33,953 nt of DNA from Candidatus Scalindua sp. (GTDB lineage Bacteria; Planctomycetota; Brocadiia; Brocadiales; Scalinduaceae): positions 1 to 33,953 of the forward strand of contig JASMMK010000036.1 in NCBI GenBank assembly GCA_030748215.1. Direction: 5' to 3'. Below are positions 7,001-15,664 of the stretch, in pieces (position 1 is the first letter of the stretch; each line of letters opens with the position of its first letter). The notes beneath the pieces are model-generated. The model was not told the DNA's origin and did no database searches. It worked only from the letters and a program-made list of their open reading frames with translations. Both the position numbers and the translations under genes were made by a program.

Positions 7001-9977
7001 GAGTGATCCGACAGATGCTGTAGTCTTATTAGATGCTAATGACTTTGGCAAAACACCTGTGAATTTGACAGACATTAAAATTGGCATATATGATGTAGAG
7101 ATACAGAAAGAAGGCTATGTTTCTTGTAAGAAAACTATAAAAATAAAAGCTGGTAAAGTGAGTTCATTGACTGCAAAACTCGTAGAAATGACAGGCTCTG
7201 TCAATGTAAATAGTAATCCGTCAAATGCTGTAGTCTTTGTAGACAGTAAGAAAATTGGTAACACGCCTGCAAATATTACCGATATAGCAGCAGGTAATTA
7301 CCAGCTGGAAGTTAAGATGGATGGCTATGATGTATGGAGCGATAGTGTAAATATACATGCCGGAAAGGATTCTACTGTCACGGCTGAACTACAGACCAAA
7401 TCTGGATCAGTAAACATTAATAGCAATCCATCAAAAGCAACAATCTTTATAGATAGTAAGGAAGTAGGAACCACTCCCAAAAATGTAACTGATTTGAGTT
7501 ACGATAATCACCTTCTAGAAGTCAAGATGGACGGCTATGAAGCCTGGAGTGAAAATATAGAGATGGAACCTGGGCTTGAACTTAGTGTAGTAGCAGAACT
7601 TCAAATGATTGCAGGTTCAGTCTGTATAAATAGCGAACCGTCAAATGCAATGATTCTCATAAATAATAAGAAGGCTGGGTTCACACCTAAAACTCTAACT
7701 GAAATATTACCAGGCGAGCATAATGTGGAAATCAGGATGGATGGATTTGAAAACTGGAGTGAAAGTGTAGAAGTAAGAAGTGACAAACAAAATTCAATAG
7801 CTGCAGTGCTTCGCGCTATAACCGGATCTATAAATATTGAGAGTAATCCATCAGAAGCCACTATATTTTTAGATGGCAAGGAAGTAAGTACAACACCTGA
7901 CACTATCACACATGCTACTATTGGTATACATGAAATTGAAGTCAAAATGGAAGGGCATGCCGAGTGGAAGAAAAAAATAAATGTTAAACAAGGAAAAGAA
8001 ATCGCATTAAATGCTGTCCTCCATCCTGTTACAGGTTCTGTTCGTTTAGAAAGTGAACCGACAGGAGCTGTAATTATTATTGATGGTGAAGATGTAGGAA
8101 AGACTCCTGAAGACATAACCGGTCTTAGCCCGGGTAAGCATGAAGTTGAAATGCGCTTGGAAGGCTATGATTCAAGTGTGCAAATGATTAAAGTAAAGAA
8201 TGGCAAAGAATCTCTATTTTCCGCCACACTTCAGAGAAAAAAGGGTTCTTTAATGTTAATAAGTAACCCTGCAAATGCATTGATTTATCTAGAAGGCAAA
8301 AAATCTGGAAGAACACCCAGTACAATAACTGAATTGACACCGGGAAAATATACTATAGAACTTTCGCTAGACAATTATCAAACATGGAGTGAGAACGCAG
8401 ATATTGTGCCTGGTGAAGAAATTACCATAACAGCAGAGCTACAAGAAAAACCAGGGTCCATAAGTATAAAAAGCAAACCTTCGGATGCAAGGATCTTTAT
8501 AGACGGTAACGAAGCCGGAACTACCCCTGAAACTATTAAGGATATAGAGTGTGGCGATCATATTGTGAAATTGGTGATTAAGGACTATTGTGACTGGAGT
8601 GAGAATATAGAAATAACAGACAAAGAGTGTAATATAACGGCAACACTTCAGGAGAAGCTGGGTTCCATAGATATTAATAGTGAGCCTTTTAATGCGACAA
8701 TATTTTTTAACGGTAATAAAATTGGTTCAACACCTGAAATCATACAAAATGTCAAGCCGGGTGTACATCAGGTAGAAGTTAGAGCTGACGGATTTGAAAA
8801 CTGGAGCGAAAGTGTTGAAGTTGCTGCGGAAGGTAAAAATATTGTAACTGCTATACTACAGAAAGCATCAGGCTCTATAAATATTAAAAGTACTCCTGAA
8901 AGTGCAAAAGTATTTATTGATGATAAAGAGGTTGGCATTACTCCAGCAGTTTTATCTTCTATCCCTATTGGCGAACATGATATTGTAGTTCAATCTGGCG
9001 GGTATGAATGTTGGAAAAAATCAGTAATTATTAAGAAGGATAAAGAACTTAGTTTGAATGCGGTGCTTCAAGTTAATATTGGTTCTATTAATATAGAAAG
9101 CTATCCTGAAAATGCAAAAATATACATAGACGGCAATGAGGTCGGCAATGCACCTAAGCAACTTATAGATATTACAGTTGGTACTCATGAGGTTGAAGTC
9201 GTGTTAGAAGGATATGTTAAATGGGAAAAGTCTATAAAAGTAAAACCGGGAAAAGAAACCTCGTTATCAGCAGATCTGAAAAAAATCGACGGTGTTGTGG
9301 ATGTTAAATCTGACAAGATAACTAAGACTCCTGAAGTTCAAAAACCATCAATGGATAAAACCTCAGAGATGAAGGCTAAACCTGAGAAAGTTAAAGAGAA
9401 ACCAGTCAAACCTCCTAAGAAATCAAAGCCCCCTTCTGGAAGGAAGAAGGTTAAATATTCTCCTGATAAGATAATCAAATTACGTTGGGTTCCTGAAAAA
9501 ATCTCAGCTTCTCAAATAGAATCCTTACCATATATCACAATAAATGAAAAAAATAATAATATTTATTTCTGTCATAGTTCAATAAACCACCATTATGAGT
9601 TAAAGCCAATTGGGAATGGTGATGTTGTCATTGACCATGCAACAGAATTGATGTGGTATCAGGCTGGATCATCAGAATATTTTAATTTTAAAAAAGCAAA
9701 CAAGTGGTTAAAGGCGATTAACAAAAAAGGTTATGCTGGTTTTGACGACTGGCGATTGCCGACATTGGAAGAAGCTTCGTCATTACTTGAATCTAGTACA
9801 GAGAGTGATAAATTTATAGACTCGATATTTGAAGAGAAACAGTGGGGAACATGGACAGGTGATAAATCAGATAAGGGCCATGCGTGGATCGTAACCTATG
9901 TAAATGGTACTATAAGTGAAGTACAAGCCGGAACACCTGCCACATTTGTTAGGCCAGTAAGAACATCAAATATATGA
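4050..9977 (+). CDS. Giant PEGA-repeat protein with N-terminal zinc-ribbon-like head and C-terminal DUF1566 domain
   Basis: A 1975-residue protein of unknown function. Residues 1-41 form a zinc-ribbon-like head (Cys12, Cys24, Cys35, Cys38). A proline/lysine hinge follows, then 24 tandem PEGA domains fill residues 68-1746. Every repeat is 70 residues except repeat 21 (69). The consensus includes GSI.I.S.P..A.I..DGKE.G.TP, PG.H..EVKMDGY and W(S/K), ending LTA.LQ. The tryptophan is kept in 22 repeats and replaced by Cys in repeat 14 and Ser in repeat 19. A Lys/Pro-rich linker (about 1747-1810) leads to a DUF1566/Lcl-type C-terminal domain with LMWYQ and DWRLPT motifs. PEGA domains are known from surface and kinase-linked proteins. 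No signal peptide or membrane segment is visible, so location is uncertain. The first ATG has no ribosome binding site, but an in-frame stop at 4026 excludes a longer form. murQ follows after 43 bases. Confidence 0.9.
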   Translation: MLTKSTKSYRHCPKEEYEISIFICRGRQKAHYPKCPECEFRTIAEEVPPIPAKKVKKKPLPPATLPKTGSIMVKSVPPSAAIFLDDENIGVTPAIITQIFPGKYRIKIKMDEFNIWSQSVVVKANKETSLTAVLQGRDCSVAIESKPTKAEVYIDGDNMGVTPFTIDDVKPGKHLVEVKLDRYEVWSEEIDADAKKKTSITAELTTKFGSISLNSEPDKAKIFLDGIEVGITPASLSSVLHGDHMVEIRLDGYSAWEKSVTVVPARETVLTAKLQVNTGSVTVKSNPENAKIYLDGKPAGTTPEAITCISLGIHEIKVEMEKYDVWTGTANIEAGKDDVITAVLQRSTGSLMVESNPPNAIIFVDGKEIGHTPEIIMSSAKGTHAIEVRMEGYDVWKQTVDIVPGDEKSLTAVLQTKTGSLIVNSKPSGSTIIFDGKESGTTPGSLEGLKTGGHQIELKKDGYKTWSESIEIYADKENKITAALLLLTGSLNIKSEPANATILVDGKEAGNTLANITDVIPGKHLVEVKMDGYEVWSESIDVNSSKENLINAVLQKSVASVNIKSEPTNAKVIVDGKEVGNTPLDVSDIKPGKHLVEVKMDRFKNWRENIEINAGKENNLTAVLQQLVASINIKSEPANATILVDGKEAGNTPAVINDIKPGKYLVEVKMEEYEIWSKKVKVEIGKDIDLTAVLQLKAGSFTIVSEPVGATAYIDDKEVGTTPLIINAPSPGKHSIEARMDGYETWSRSIDFVQGKEITLTATLQIKTGTVSITSEPANAITFIDSKEVGKTPITLTDPSTGTHTVELMMDGYETWNKSVDFVEGKETVIATELQMKAGSISISSNPTGAFIKINGKKSGNTPETINDLSPGTHLAEIRMDGYEDWSESVDIKGDKINKLVANLLEITGSININSNPPEAAIYLNGEKAGITPDTLKSVTIGSHEIEIKMEGFAGWKKTLNVKKGKEINLNATLEQNTGTANIESDPTDAVVLLDANDFGKTPVNLTDIKIGIYDVEIQKEGYVSCKKTIKIKAGKVSSLTAKLVEMTGSVNVNSNPSNAVVFVDSKKIGNTPANITDIAAGNYQLEVKMDGYDVWSDSVNIHAGKDSTVTAELQTKSGSVNINSNPSKATIFIDSKEVGTTPKNVTDLSYDNHLLEVKMDGYEAWSENIEMEPGLELSVVAELQMIAGSVCINSEPSNAMILINNKKAGFTPKTLTEILPGEHNVEIRMDGFENWSESVEVRSDKQNSIAAVLRAITGSINIESNPSEATIFLDGKEVSTTPDTITHATIGIHEIEVKMEGHAEWKKKINVKQGKEIALNAVLHPVTGSVRLESEPTGAVIIIDGEDVGKTPEDITGLSPGKHEVEMRLEGYDSSVQMIKVKNGKESLFSATLQRKKGSLMLISNPANALIYLEGKKSGRTPSTITELTPGKYTIELSLDNYQTWSENADIVPGEEITITAELQEKPGSISIKSKPSDARIFIDGNEAGTTPETIKDIECGDHIVKLVIKDYCDWSENIEITDKECNITATLQEKLGSIDINSEPFNATIFFNGNKIGSTPEIIQNVKPGVHQVEVRADGFENWSESVEVAAEGKNIVTAILQKASGSINIKSTPESAKVFIDDKEVGITPAVLSSIPIGEHDIVVQSGGYECWKKSVIIKKDKELSLNAVLQVNIGSINIESYPENAKIYIDGNEVGNAPKQLIDITVGTHEVEVVLEGYVKWEKSIKVKPGKETSLSADLKKIDGVVDVKSDKITKTPEVQKPSMDKTSEMKAKPEKVKEKPVKPPKKSKPPSGRKKVKYSPDKIIKLRWVPEKISASQIESLPYITINEKNNNIYFCHSSINHHYELKPIGNGDVVIDHATELMWYQAGSSEYFNFKKANKWLKAINKKGYAGFDDWRLPTLEEASSLLESSTESDKFIDSIFEEKQWGTWTGDKSDKGHAWIVTYVNGTISEVQAGTPATFVRPVRTSNI
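5522..6010 (+). repeat. Recent internal duplication, PEGA repeats 7 and 9
   Basis: The 70 bases from 5521 (start of repeat 7) and from 5941 (start of repeat 9) differ at about six positions, exactly 420 bases (two repeat units) apart. Neighbouring repeats are much more diverged, so this pair reflects a recent duplication or gene conversion. Confidence 0.7.
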
Positions 9978-10020
9978 TCTGGCACACACATGCAAGTCAC
10001 TGAAATCTTTATCATTAATA

Positions 10021-10920
10021 ATGAAAGATCGTTCGAAACTTACCACTGAACAACGGAACAGCAGTACTCACGACATTGACCGCAAATCTACCCTTGAAAT
10101 TGTTGACATTATTAATTCCGAGGATTCAAATGTAATCGATGCCGTTTATAAAGAACGTCAGAGCATTTCAAAGGCAGTTGATCTCATTGTTAATTCCTTT
10201 AAGAAAGGAGGCCGTCTGTTTTACGTCGGAGCTGGAACAAGTGGACGGCTTGGAGTTCTTGATGCCTCTGAATGCCCCCCTACCTTTGGTACTAACCCTG
10301 AATTAGTTACTGGTATTATTGCCGGTGGCTCAGATGCACTAACTAGATCCATAGAAGGTGCAGAGGATAGACATGTTGATGGTGAACGGGCAATAATCGA
10401 GAATGAGATAACTGGTAATGACAGCGTAGTCGGCATAGCTACCGGGGGCACTACACCTTTTGTTCATGGAGCTTTGTCTCAGTCAAACAATCTAGGCGCA
10501 TCTACCATATTTCTGTGTTGTAACCCTGATATAAGTCCTTCTGTTGATGTGGATGTTATAATAAGGCCTATAACCGGGCCGGAAGTTATAACCGGCTCTA
10601 CACGAATGAAGGCAGGTACAGCAACAAAGATTATCCTTAATACTCTAACGACTGCCTCAATGATAAAAATGGGCAAGGTTTATGAGAATCACATGGTAGA
10701 CCTTCAAGTAAAGAACGTAAAGCTCAAAGATCGTGCTGAACGTATTATAATGACGGTGACTGGTCTTGACAGAGACGCTGCTGATAAGCTGTTGGATGAT
10801 GCAAAAGGAAACGTAAAGACCGCAATAATAATGAATAAACTACAGACTAACTACGATGAAGCCAGAAAGAAGCTGGAAGAATGTGAAGGCTTAGTAAGAA
10901 AGGTGTTGAACAGTGTTTAA
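10021..10920 (+). CDS. murQ: N-acetylmuramic acid 6-phosphate etherase
   Basis: Cytoplasmic lyase that cleaves the lactyl ether of MurNAc-6-phosphate to GlcNAc-6-phosphate and D-lactate in peptidoglycan recycling. The 299 residues align along the whole length with E. coli MurQ: VGAGTSGRLGVLDASECPPT carries the equivalent of catalytic Glu83 (here Glu84), and IEGAED the equivalent of Glu114 (here Glu115). The SIS phosphosugar motif TGSTRMKAGTATK and the C-terminal helical domain are also present. The ATG has no clear Shine-Dalgarno sequence; the N-terminus fits the family. It starts 43 bases after the PEGA gene and its stop overlaps the start of the peroxidase gene by 8 bases, suggesting one transcription unit. 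No MurNAc transporter or AnmK is nearby. Confidence 0.95.
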   Translation: MKDRSKLTTEQRNSSTHDIDRKSTLEIVDIINSEDSNVIDAVYKERQSISKAVDLIVNSFKKGGRLFYVGAGTSGRLGVLDASECPPTFGTNPELVTGIIAGGSDALTRSIEGAEDRHVDGERAIIENEITGNDSVVGIATGGTTPFVHGALSQSNNLGASTIFLCCNPDISPSVDVDVIIRPITGPEVITGSTRMKAGTATKIILNTLTTASMIKMGKVYENHMVDLQVKNVKLKDRAERIIMTVTGLDRDAADKLLDDAKGNVKTAIIMNKLQTNYDEARKKLEECEGLVRKVLNSV

Positions 10921-12028
10921 TATGTGGGAGAAAATGCCATCTTTGGTATTCCGTGTAACCGGGTGTTTATTGGGTTTTATAGTTTTCACTGTCTTCATGT
11001 CTACTTTCGTTGCTGCCGGTGGTTTGATTGATATGGGTTATGGTAGCAGAGGTGAAAGTATGCTGGGAGGTGGAAAAGTTTCTCGTTCAAAAGAGCCTAT
11101 CCAGCCTATTCCAATCAGCTTTGACTATGACAGCGCTAAGGTAGAGTTGGGCAAGAAATTATTTTTTGAGCCAAGATTGTCTAAATCCGGCTGGATTACT
11201 TGTAATTCATGCCACAATCTCTCTACAGGCGGTACAGACAACTTACCAAGCTCCATCGGACATAAATGGTTTATTGGCCCTATAAACTCACCGACAGTCC
11301 TTAATTCAAGATTCAACCTGGCTCAATTCTGGGATGGCCGGACAAAAGATTTAAAGGAACAGGCCGGAGGACCTATAGCTAATCCAATAGAAATGGGTTC
11401 AAATCATGAATTAGCAGTCAGCGTACTACAATCAATACCAAAGTATGTACAATGGTTCAGTGAAGTTTATGGTGCGGATATAATGTATGAAGAGGTGAAG
11501 ATTACTATTGAACAGGTAACTGATGCCATTGCCGCATTTGAAGAGACCTTAACCACGCCAAATTCAAAATTTGATTACTGGCTGAAGGGCTATAATGACT
11601 TTATTTCCACAACAGAAATGGAAGGATATGCTCTATTTAAAGATAAAGGATGTATCGCCTGTCACAACGGTGTTGGTGTAGGAGGGAACTCTTATAAGAA
11701 GCTTGGAACGGCTAAACCGTATGATAAAGATACCCATACGCTTGGCAGATACAACGTGACAAATAAAGAAGATGATAAATTCGTTTTCAAAGTGCCATTG
11801 TTAAGGAATATAGAGCTGACTGCCCCCTACTTTCATGACGCAAGTACCTGGGATTTAAATAAAGCAGTCAAAATAATGGCTGAATATCAACTTGGATTAA
11901 CACTTACTGAAAACGACACTTTCAAGATTGTCGCATTTCTGCGAACCTTAACAGGAGAACAACCTTCAATTACCTTCCCAACACTACCACCATCATCTGC
12001 AACAACTCATAAACCGGACCGTAATTAA
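10913..12028 (+). CDS. Diheme cytochrome c peroxidase (CcpA/MauG family)
   Basis: Exported peroxidase that reduces H2O2 with electrons from small cytochromes c. From the GTG start it has 371 residues: a hydrophobic signal segment (about 11-33), a first heme site CNSCH (97-101), the family block FWDGRTKDLKEQA with PIANPIEMG, a second heme site CIACH (247-251), and the C-terminal PLLRNIELTAPYFHDAS motif. The GTG at 10913 lies 9 bases after AGAAAGG and overlaps the murQ stop; ATG at 10922 or 10934 are alternatives that still leave the signal segment intact. The overlap suggests translational coupling to murQ. A MauG-like maturation role cannot be excluded from sequence alone. The C-terminus ends in a short Pro/Ser/Thr-rich tail. 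Confidence 0.92.
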   Translation: MFNMWEKMPSLVFRVTGCLLGFIVFTVFMSTFVAAGGLIDMGYGSRGESMLGGGKVSRSKEPIQPIPISFDYDSAKVELGKKLFFEPRLSKSGWITCNSCHNLSTGGTDNLPSSIGHKWFIGPINSPTVLNSRFNLAQFWDGRTKDLKEQAGGPIANPIEMGSNHELAVSVLQSIPKYVQWFSEVYGADIMYEEVKITIEQVTDAIAAFEETLTTPNSKFDYWLKGYNDFISTTEMEGYALFKDKGCIACHNGVGVGGNSYKKLGTAKPYDKDTHTLGRYNVTNKEDDKFVFKVPLLRNIELTAPYFHDASTWDLNKAVKIMAEYQLGLTLTENDTFKIVAFLRTLTGEQPSITFPTLPPSSATTHKPDRN

Positions 12029-12067
12029 ACAGCCCCTTTTACTCCTAAACAAACACCATATGAAAAA

Positions 12068-14104
12068 TTACTCAATCATATTTCTATATCTGCTTAATGC
12101 TAAAAGAGGAAAGTAACTTCTGTACATATGGTATCTAAGATAAAATATTTTAGGAAATCCCGTACCAGTGAACTCTTCTTCATCCCAAGTGCCATCATCA
12201 TTCTGTGTTCTTATTAAATACTCAATACCATTTTTTACAGCCTCGGAAAATCTCTCTTCAGTACATAAAAGACCCAAAACTGCCCATGATGTTTGAGAGG
12301 CAGTGCTCCTGCCAATAGCACTAAGTGATGTATCCCAATATGATTTACACGTCTCTCCCCAACCACCATCTTCATTTTGGAAATTTATTAACCACGATGC
12401 TGCCTTTCTTACATAATCTTTAGACATATCTTCTTTTATTGAGTAAAGACCAGTCAATACCGACCATGTTCCATAAACATAATTTGTACCCCAGCGTCCA
12501 AACCAGGAGCCATTCTTTTCCTGTTCTTTCTTAAGGAATTTAATTGCTTTTGTAGCAGGACGAAAGCTCATGTCATATCCCAGTTTACCCATCAAATCCA
12601 GAACACGTGCCGTAAGATCACTTGTGCTTGGATCCAGAAGTGCATTCCAATCAGCGAAAGGAATATTATTGAGTATTTTTTTATTATTATTTTTGTCAAA
12701 AGATCCCCAACCGCCATCTTTACACTGCATTCCCATAAGCCATTTGAAGCCTCTCAGGATTGCCTGGCTCTTACGGTCCTTATCAGGCAAATCTAATAGT
12801 TGTAAAGACATCATCACCACTGCAGCATCATCATTGTCCGGGTAGAATTCATTAGCATGTTGAAAATACCATCCACTTGGTTCTCTTACAGGATTTTTCA
12901 AGCTCCAATCGCCAAAGGTTTTAACCTCCTTTTCCAACATCCATTCACCCGCACTTACCAATGCGGGATGGTCATTAGGCAAGCCGGACTTTAATAGAGC
13001 CATAATAGCCCACGGGGTATCCCATACAGGAGAAACACACGGTTGCAGGAACATAGTGTCTTCTTCGTATACCGCTAATGCTTCAATATCTTCAATTGCC
13101 TTTTCTACAATTGGGTTCCCGTCTTTATATCCAAGGCATTTCATCGCCATTAATGAGTTAACCATTGAAGGCCATATTGCACCCAGGCCACCTGATTTTT
13201 CAAGACGTTCCAACATCCATTTTTCTGATTTTTCAATGGCGATCTTTCTTAAGGAGGAGATAGGACCATTCTCATAACGTCTTAGGATCGTATCAAAATT
13301 AATAAAGAAATTCTTTATCGTTAACCGGTTTTGATCTCTCTGTAACCGATAACAGACCTTATCCCTGGGTATCACATATAATTCATCCAAAGCCGCACTT
13401 TTACCAATCTGAAATTTAGACCTGTGTGCCATAATTATGCCTAAAGGTACTACAATACACCTTGACCAATAGGACATCTCGTATATATTGAAATAGAAAA
13501 ATTTAGGAAGTAGGATTATCTCCACCGGCATTGCGGGTATGCCTTTCCAGTCAAATTGACCAAAAATAGCAAGATATATTTTTGTGAAAGTATTACACTT
13601 CATTATTCCACCCAGTTTTAGAATACACTCCCTTGCTTTCTGCATATGGGGCTCTTCACCTAAATGGCCTGCTAATTTAAGAGAAAAATAACACTTTACT
13701 GAGATACTTACATCACTAAATCCATCATGATAAATACTCCAACCACCGTCTTTCTCCTGTTTTTTTATGATATACCTGATAGCCTTCTCTTGTTTCTTTA
13801 CATCAATTCTCTTCAGAAAATGCATTAACATTAAATATTCTGCCGTTAATGCGACATCACCTTCCAGCACGCCAGCCCAGTACGTACCTACCTCCTGTTC
13901 ATTAAGCAGGTGGGATTGGGATCTCTTAATAGCTGTGTTCAACAAGCTTTCAGGAGCTGCTTCAGCTGAAAAGGCCTGAAGTTGTCTTTCGAAGCTGAGT
14001 TGATCCGAAGTGATTTTAGGCAGGTAATACCCATTTTTACCCTTAATTATTTTGTGGCTGATTTTGTCAACCGTCTCTATGAAATCTATCAGAAGCTTAG
14101 CCAT
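12068..14104 (-). CDS. shc: Squalene-hopene cyclase
   Basis: Membrane-associated terpene cyclase that folds squalene into the pentacyclic hopene, the first committed step of hopanoid synthesis. The 678 residues show several QW repeats (for example KDGGW, NEDGGWG, NDDGTW) and the catalytic acid motif DNDD at 423-426, equivalent to DxDD (Asp374-Asp377 region) of the Alicyclobacillus enzyme. The C-terminal TGFPKIFYLRYHMYRSYFPLLAL block is also typical. Length is normal. No squalene synthase or hpn genes lie nearby, so it stands alone here. A plausible promoter lies 49-77 bases upstream. It is convergent with the peroxidase gene (39 bases between stops). Confidence 0.95.
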   Translation of the reverse strand: MAKLLIDFIETVDKISHKIIKGKNGYYLPKITSDQLSFERQLQAFSAEAAPESLLNTAIKRSQSHLLNEQEVGTYWAGVLEGDVALTAEYLMLMHFLKRIDVKKQEKAIRYIIKKQEKDGGWSIYHDGFSDVSISVKCYFSLKLAGHLGEEPHMQKARECILKLGGIMKCNTFTKIYLAIFGQFDWKGIPAMPVEIILLPKFFYFNIYEMSYWSRCIVVPLGIIMAHRSKFQIGKSAALDELYVIPRDKVCYRLQRDQNRLTIKNFFINFDTILRRYENGPISSLRKIAIEKSEKWMLERLEKSGGLGAIWPSMVNSLMAMKCLGYKDGNPIVEKAIEDIEALAVYEEDTMFLQPCVSPVWDTPWAIMALLKSGLPNDHPALVSAGEWMLEKEVKTFGDWSLKNPVREPSGWYFQHANEFYPDNDDAAVVMMSLQLLDLPDKDRKSQAILRGFKWLMGMQCKDGGWGSFDKNNNKKILNNIPFADWNALLDPSTSDLTARVLDLMGKLGYDMSFRPATKAIKFLKKEQEKNGSWFGRWGTNYVYGTWSVLTGLYSIKEDMSKDYVRKAASWLINFQNEDGGWGETCKSYWDTSLSAIGRSTASQTSWAVLGLLCTEERFSEAVKNGIEYLIRTQNDDGTWDEEEFTGTGFPKIFYLRYHMYRSYFPLLALSRYRNMIE

Positions 14105-14152
14105 AGGTTAATTCTTATAATAATATTAGCAATTAACTGAATTTAATGTACA

Positions 14153-14181
14153 CTTATATTAGGTTGTTAGATTATTTACAA
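14153..14181 (-). promoter_or_regulatory. Candidate promoter of shc
   Basis: On the minus strand TTGTAA (14176-14181), a 17-base spacer and TATAAG (14153-14158). The transcription start would lie about 40 bases before the ATG. Confidence 0.4.
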
Positions 14182-14255
14182 GAAAATTATAGTTGAAATA
14201 CTGATACGCTATATGGCTTAATTATTCTATTCTAAAGGACATAAGAAAAGTTAGC

Positions 14256-15119
14256 TTGGGTAAAATTAAAGTAAAAGACTTCAATTTGGCACATACACTG
14301 GAATGTGGACAAATATTTAGAATTAACACGCAGGATAACTGGTATTATGTTAATGCTCGAGATAAATTCATTAAAATTCGTCAAATAAAGAATGAGCTAG
14401 AATTCCATGGTGCAAGCAAAGAATTTATTACTCATTTCTTCTCTTTAGATGAAAATCTTTCGAAAATACTTAAAGAAATAAATAAAGACCGGTTTATTAA
14501 GGAATCTATAGACAAATACAATGGCTTAAGGATCCTTAAACAGGATCCATGGGAGTGTCTTATCTCTTTTATCTGCTCTGCGGCATCAAACATCCCTAGA
14601 ATAAAATCAAAGCTAAATGCACTTTCTAAGGCTTTTGGAAACAAAGTATCAATAGGCGGAGTTGATAATTATACATTTCCCAAGCCTGGCAATATTAATA
14701 ATTTTAAAAAAATCGTTAATGCAAAAACCGGTTTTCGTGCAAAGTATCTCTTTGAAGCAAACAATTCTGTAAACATCAAGAAACTCAATTCACTAAAAAC
14801 TCTCTCATATGAAAATGCAAAGAGTGAGTTAAAGAAAGTAAATGGAGTCGGGGATAAAGTCGCTGACTGCATAATGCTGTTTTCCCTTGATTTCAGTCAA
14901 GCATTTCCGGTGGACACCTGGATTAAGAAAACAATGCAACTGTTATACTTTAACAATACGACTGTTTCTAACGAAGAGATCAGATCTTTTGCATTAGATT
15001 ACTTTGGTTCTTATGCCGGATATGCACAACAGTATCTTTTCATGTTCTCAAGAAACGATCTGGGCACATCAAATAAAATGGAACTCTGGAAAAAGGGTAT
15101 GATCGAAGAAAGATCTTAA
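14256..15119 (+). CDS. ogg: OGG-type 8-oxoguanine DNA glycosylase/AP lyase
   Basis: Base-excision repair enzyme that removes 8-oxoguanine and nicks the abasic site. The N-terminal FNLAHTLECGQIFR block is the OGG signature. The helix-hairpin-helix motif VNGVGDKVADC contains the catalytic Lys201, and FPVDTW contains the catalytic Asp220; the 19-residue spacing equals that of human OGG1 Lys249 and Asp268. The 287 residues suit the archaeal/bacterial OGG branch. The start is TTG, with only a weak purine tract before it; no in-frame ATG exists upstream before a stop at 14202, and the family block begins at about residue 9, so TTG is the best choice. The gene converges on leuD with 25 bases between them. 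Confidence 0.9.
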   Translation: MGKIKVKDFNLAHTLECGQIFRINTQDNWYYVNARDKFIKIRQIKNELEFHGASKEFITHFFSLDENLSKILKEINKDRFIKESIDKYNGLRILKQDPWECLISFICSAASNIPRIKSKLNALSKAFGNKVSIGGVDNYTFPKPGNINNFKKIVNAKTGFRAKYLFEANNSVNIKKLNSLKTLSYENAKSELKKVNGVGDKVADCIMLFSLDFSQAFPVDTWIKKTMQLLYFNNTTVSNEEIRSFALDYFGSYAGYAQQYLFMFSRNDLGTSNKMELWKKGMIEERS

Positions 15120-15144
15120 AAATGAATATTAAGGATAAACTGCA

Positions 15145-15627
15145 CTAGTCCGTCTTGATGTACTCCATGAGTCCGCCTGCCTTGATTATATCCTTCATTT
15201 CATCGGCAAATGGAGTAAATGAATACTCCTTGTTTGTTGTTAAATTAGTGATTATATTCGCATTTATGTCTACTTTAATATTATCACCATCACTTATCTC
15301 AGCTGCCGCTTCTTCACTCTCAAAAATTGGCAAGCCAATATTAATAGAATTTCTGAAAAATATCCTGGCAAAACTCTTTGCAATTACACATGAAATCCCT
15401 AATGCTTTAATACATATTGGAGCGTGCTCTCTGGAAGACCCACAGCCAAAGTTCTCACCGGCTACTATTACGTCACCTTCACTTGCTTTTTTCACAAAAT
15501 CTTCGTCAATATCTTCCATGCAGTGAGCTGCCAGCTCTTTTTTGTCAGTAGTATTTAAATATCTGGCAGGGATAATCTCATCAGTATTGACATTATCCCC
15601 ATATTTCCAACCTTTACCATTTATCAT
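15145..15627 (-). CDS. leuD: 3-isopropylmalate dehydratase small subunit (LeuD/HacB-like)
   Basis: Swivelling small subunit that, with LeuC, isomerises 2- to 3-isopropylmalate in leucine synthesis. The 160 residues carry the substrate-loop IPARYLNT (20-26 region) and the [10 protein letters not shown] motif (61-70). The short single-domain form resembles the LeuD2/archaeal type paired with a roughly 420-residue LeuC. The loop reads YLNT; in this family loop residues influence whether isopropylmalate, citramalate or homoaconitate is used, so the exact substrate is an inference. It is the last gene of the leuC-activase-leuD run and starts 37 bases after the activase stop. Confidence 0.93.
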   Translation of the reverse strand: MINGKGWKYGDNVNTDEIIPARYLNTTDKKELAAHCMEDIDEDFVKKASEGDVIVAGENFGCGSSREHAPICIKALGISCVIAKSFARIFFRNSINIGLPIFESEEAAAEISDGDNIKVDINANIITNLTTNKEYSFTPFADEMKDIIKAGGLMEYIKTD

Positions 15628-15664
15628 AAATTTTCTAATACCTTTCTATCTACTTCGTGAATAA

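Noticed and set aside
4050-9977. CRISPR or DNA satellite interpretation of the 210-base periodicity
   Set aside because: The period is exactly 70 codons in an uninterrupted reading frame with protein-level conservation, so it is a coding repeat.
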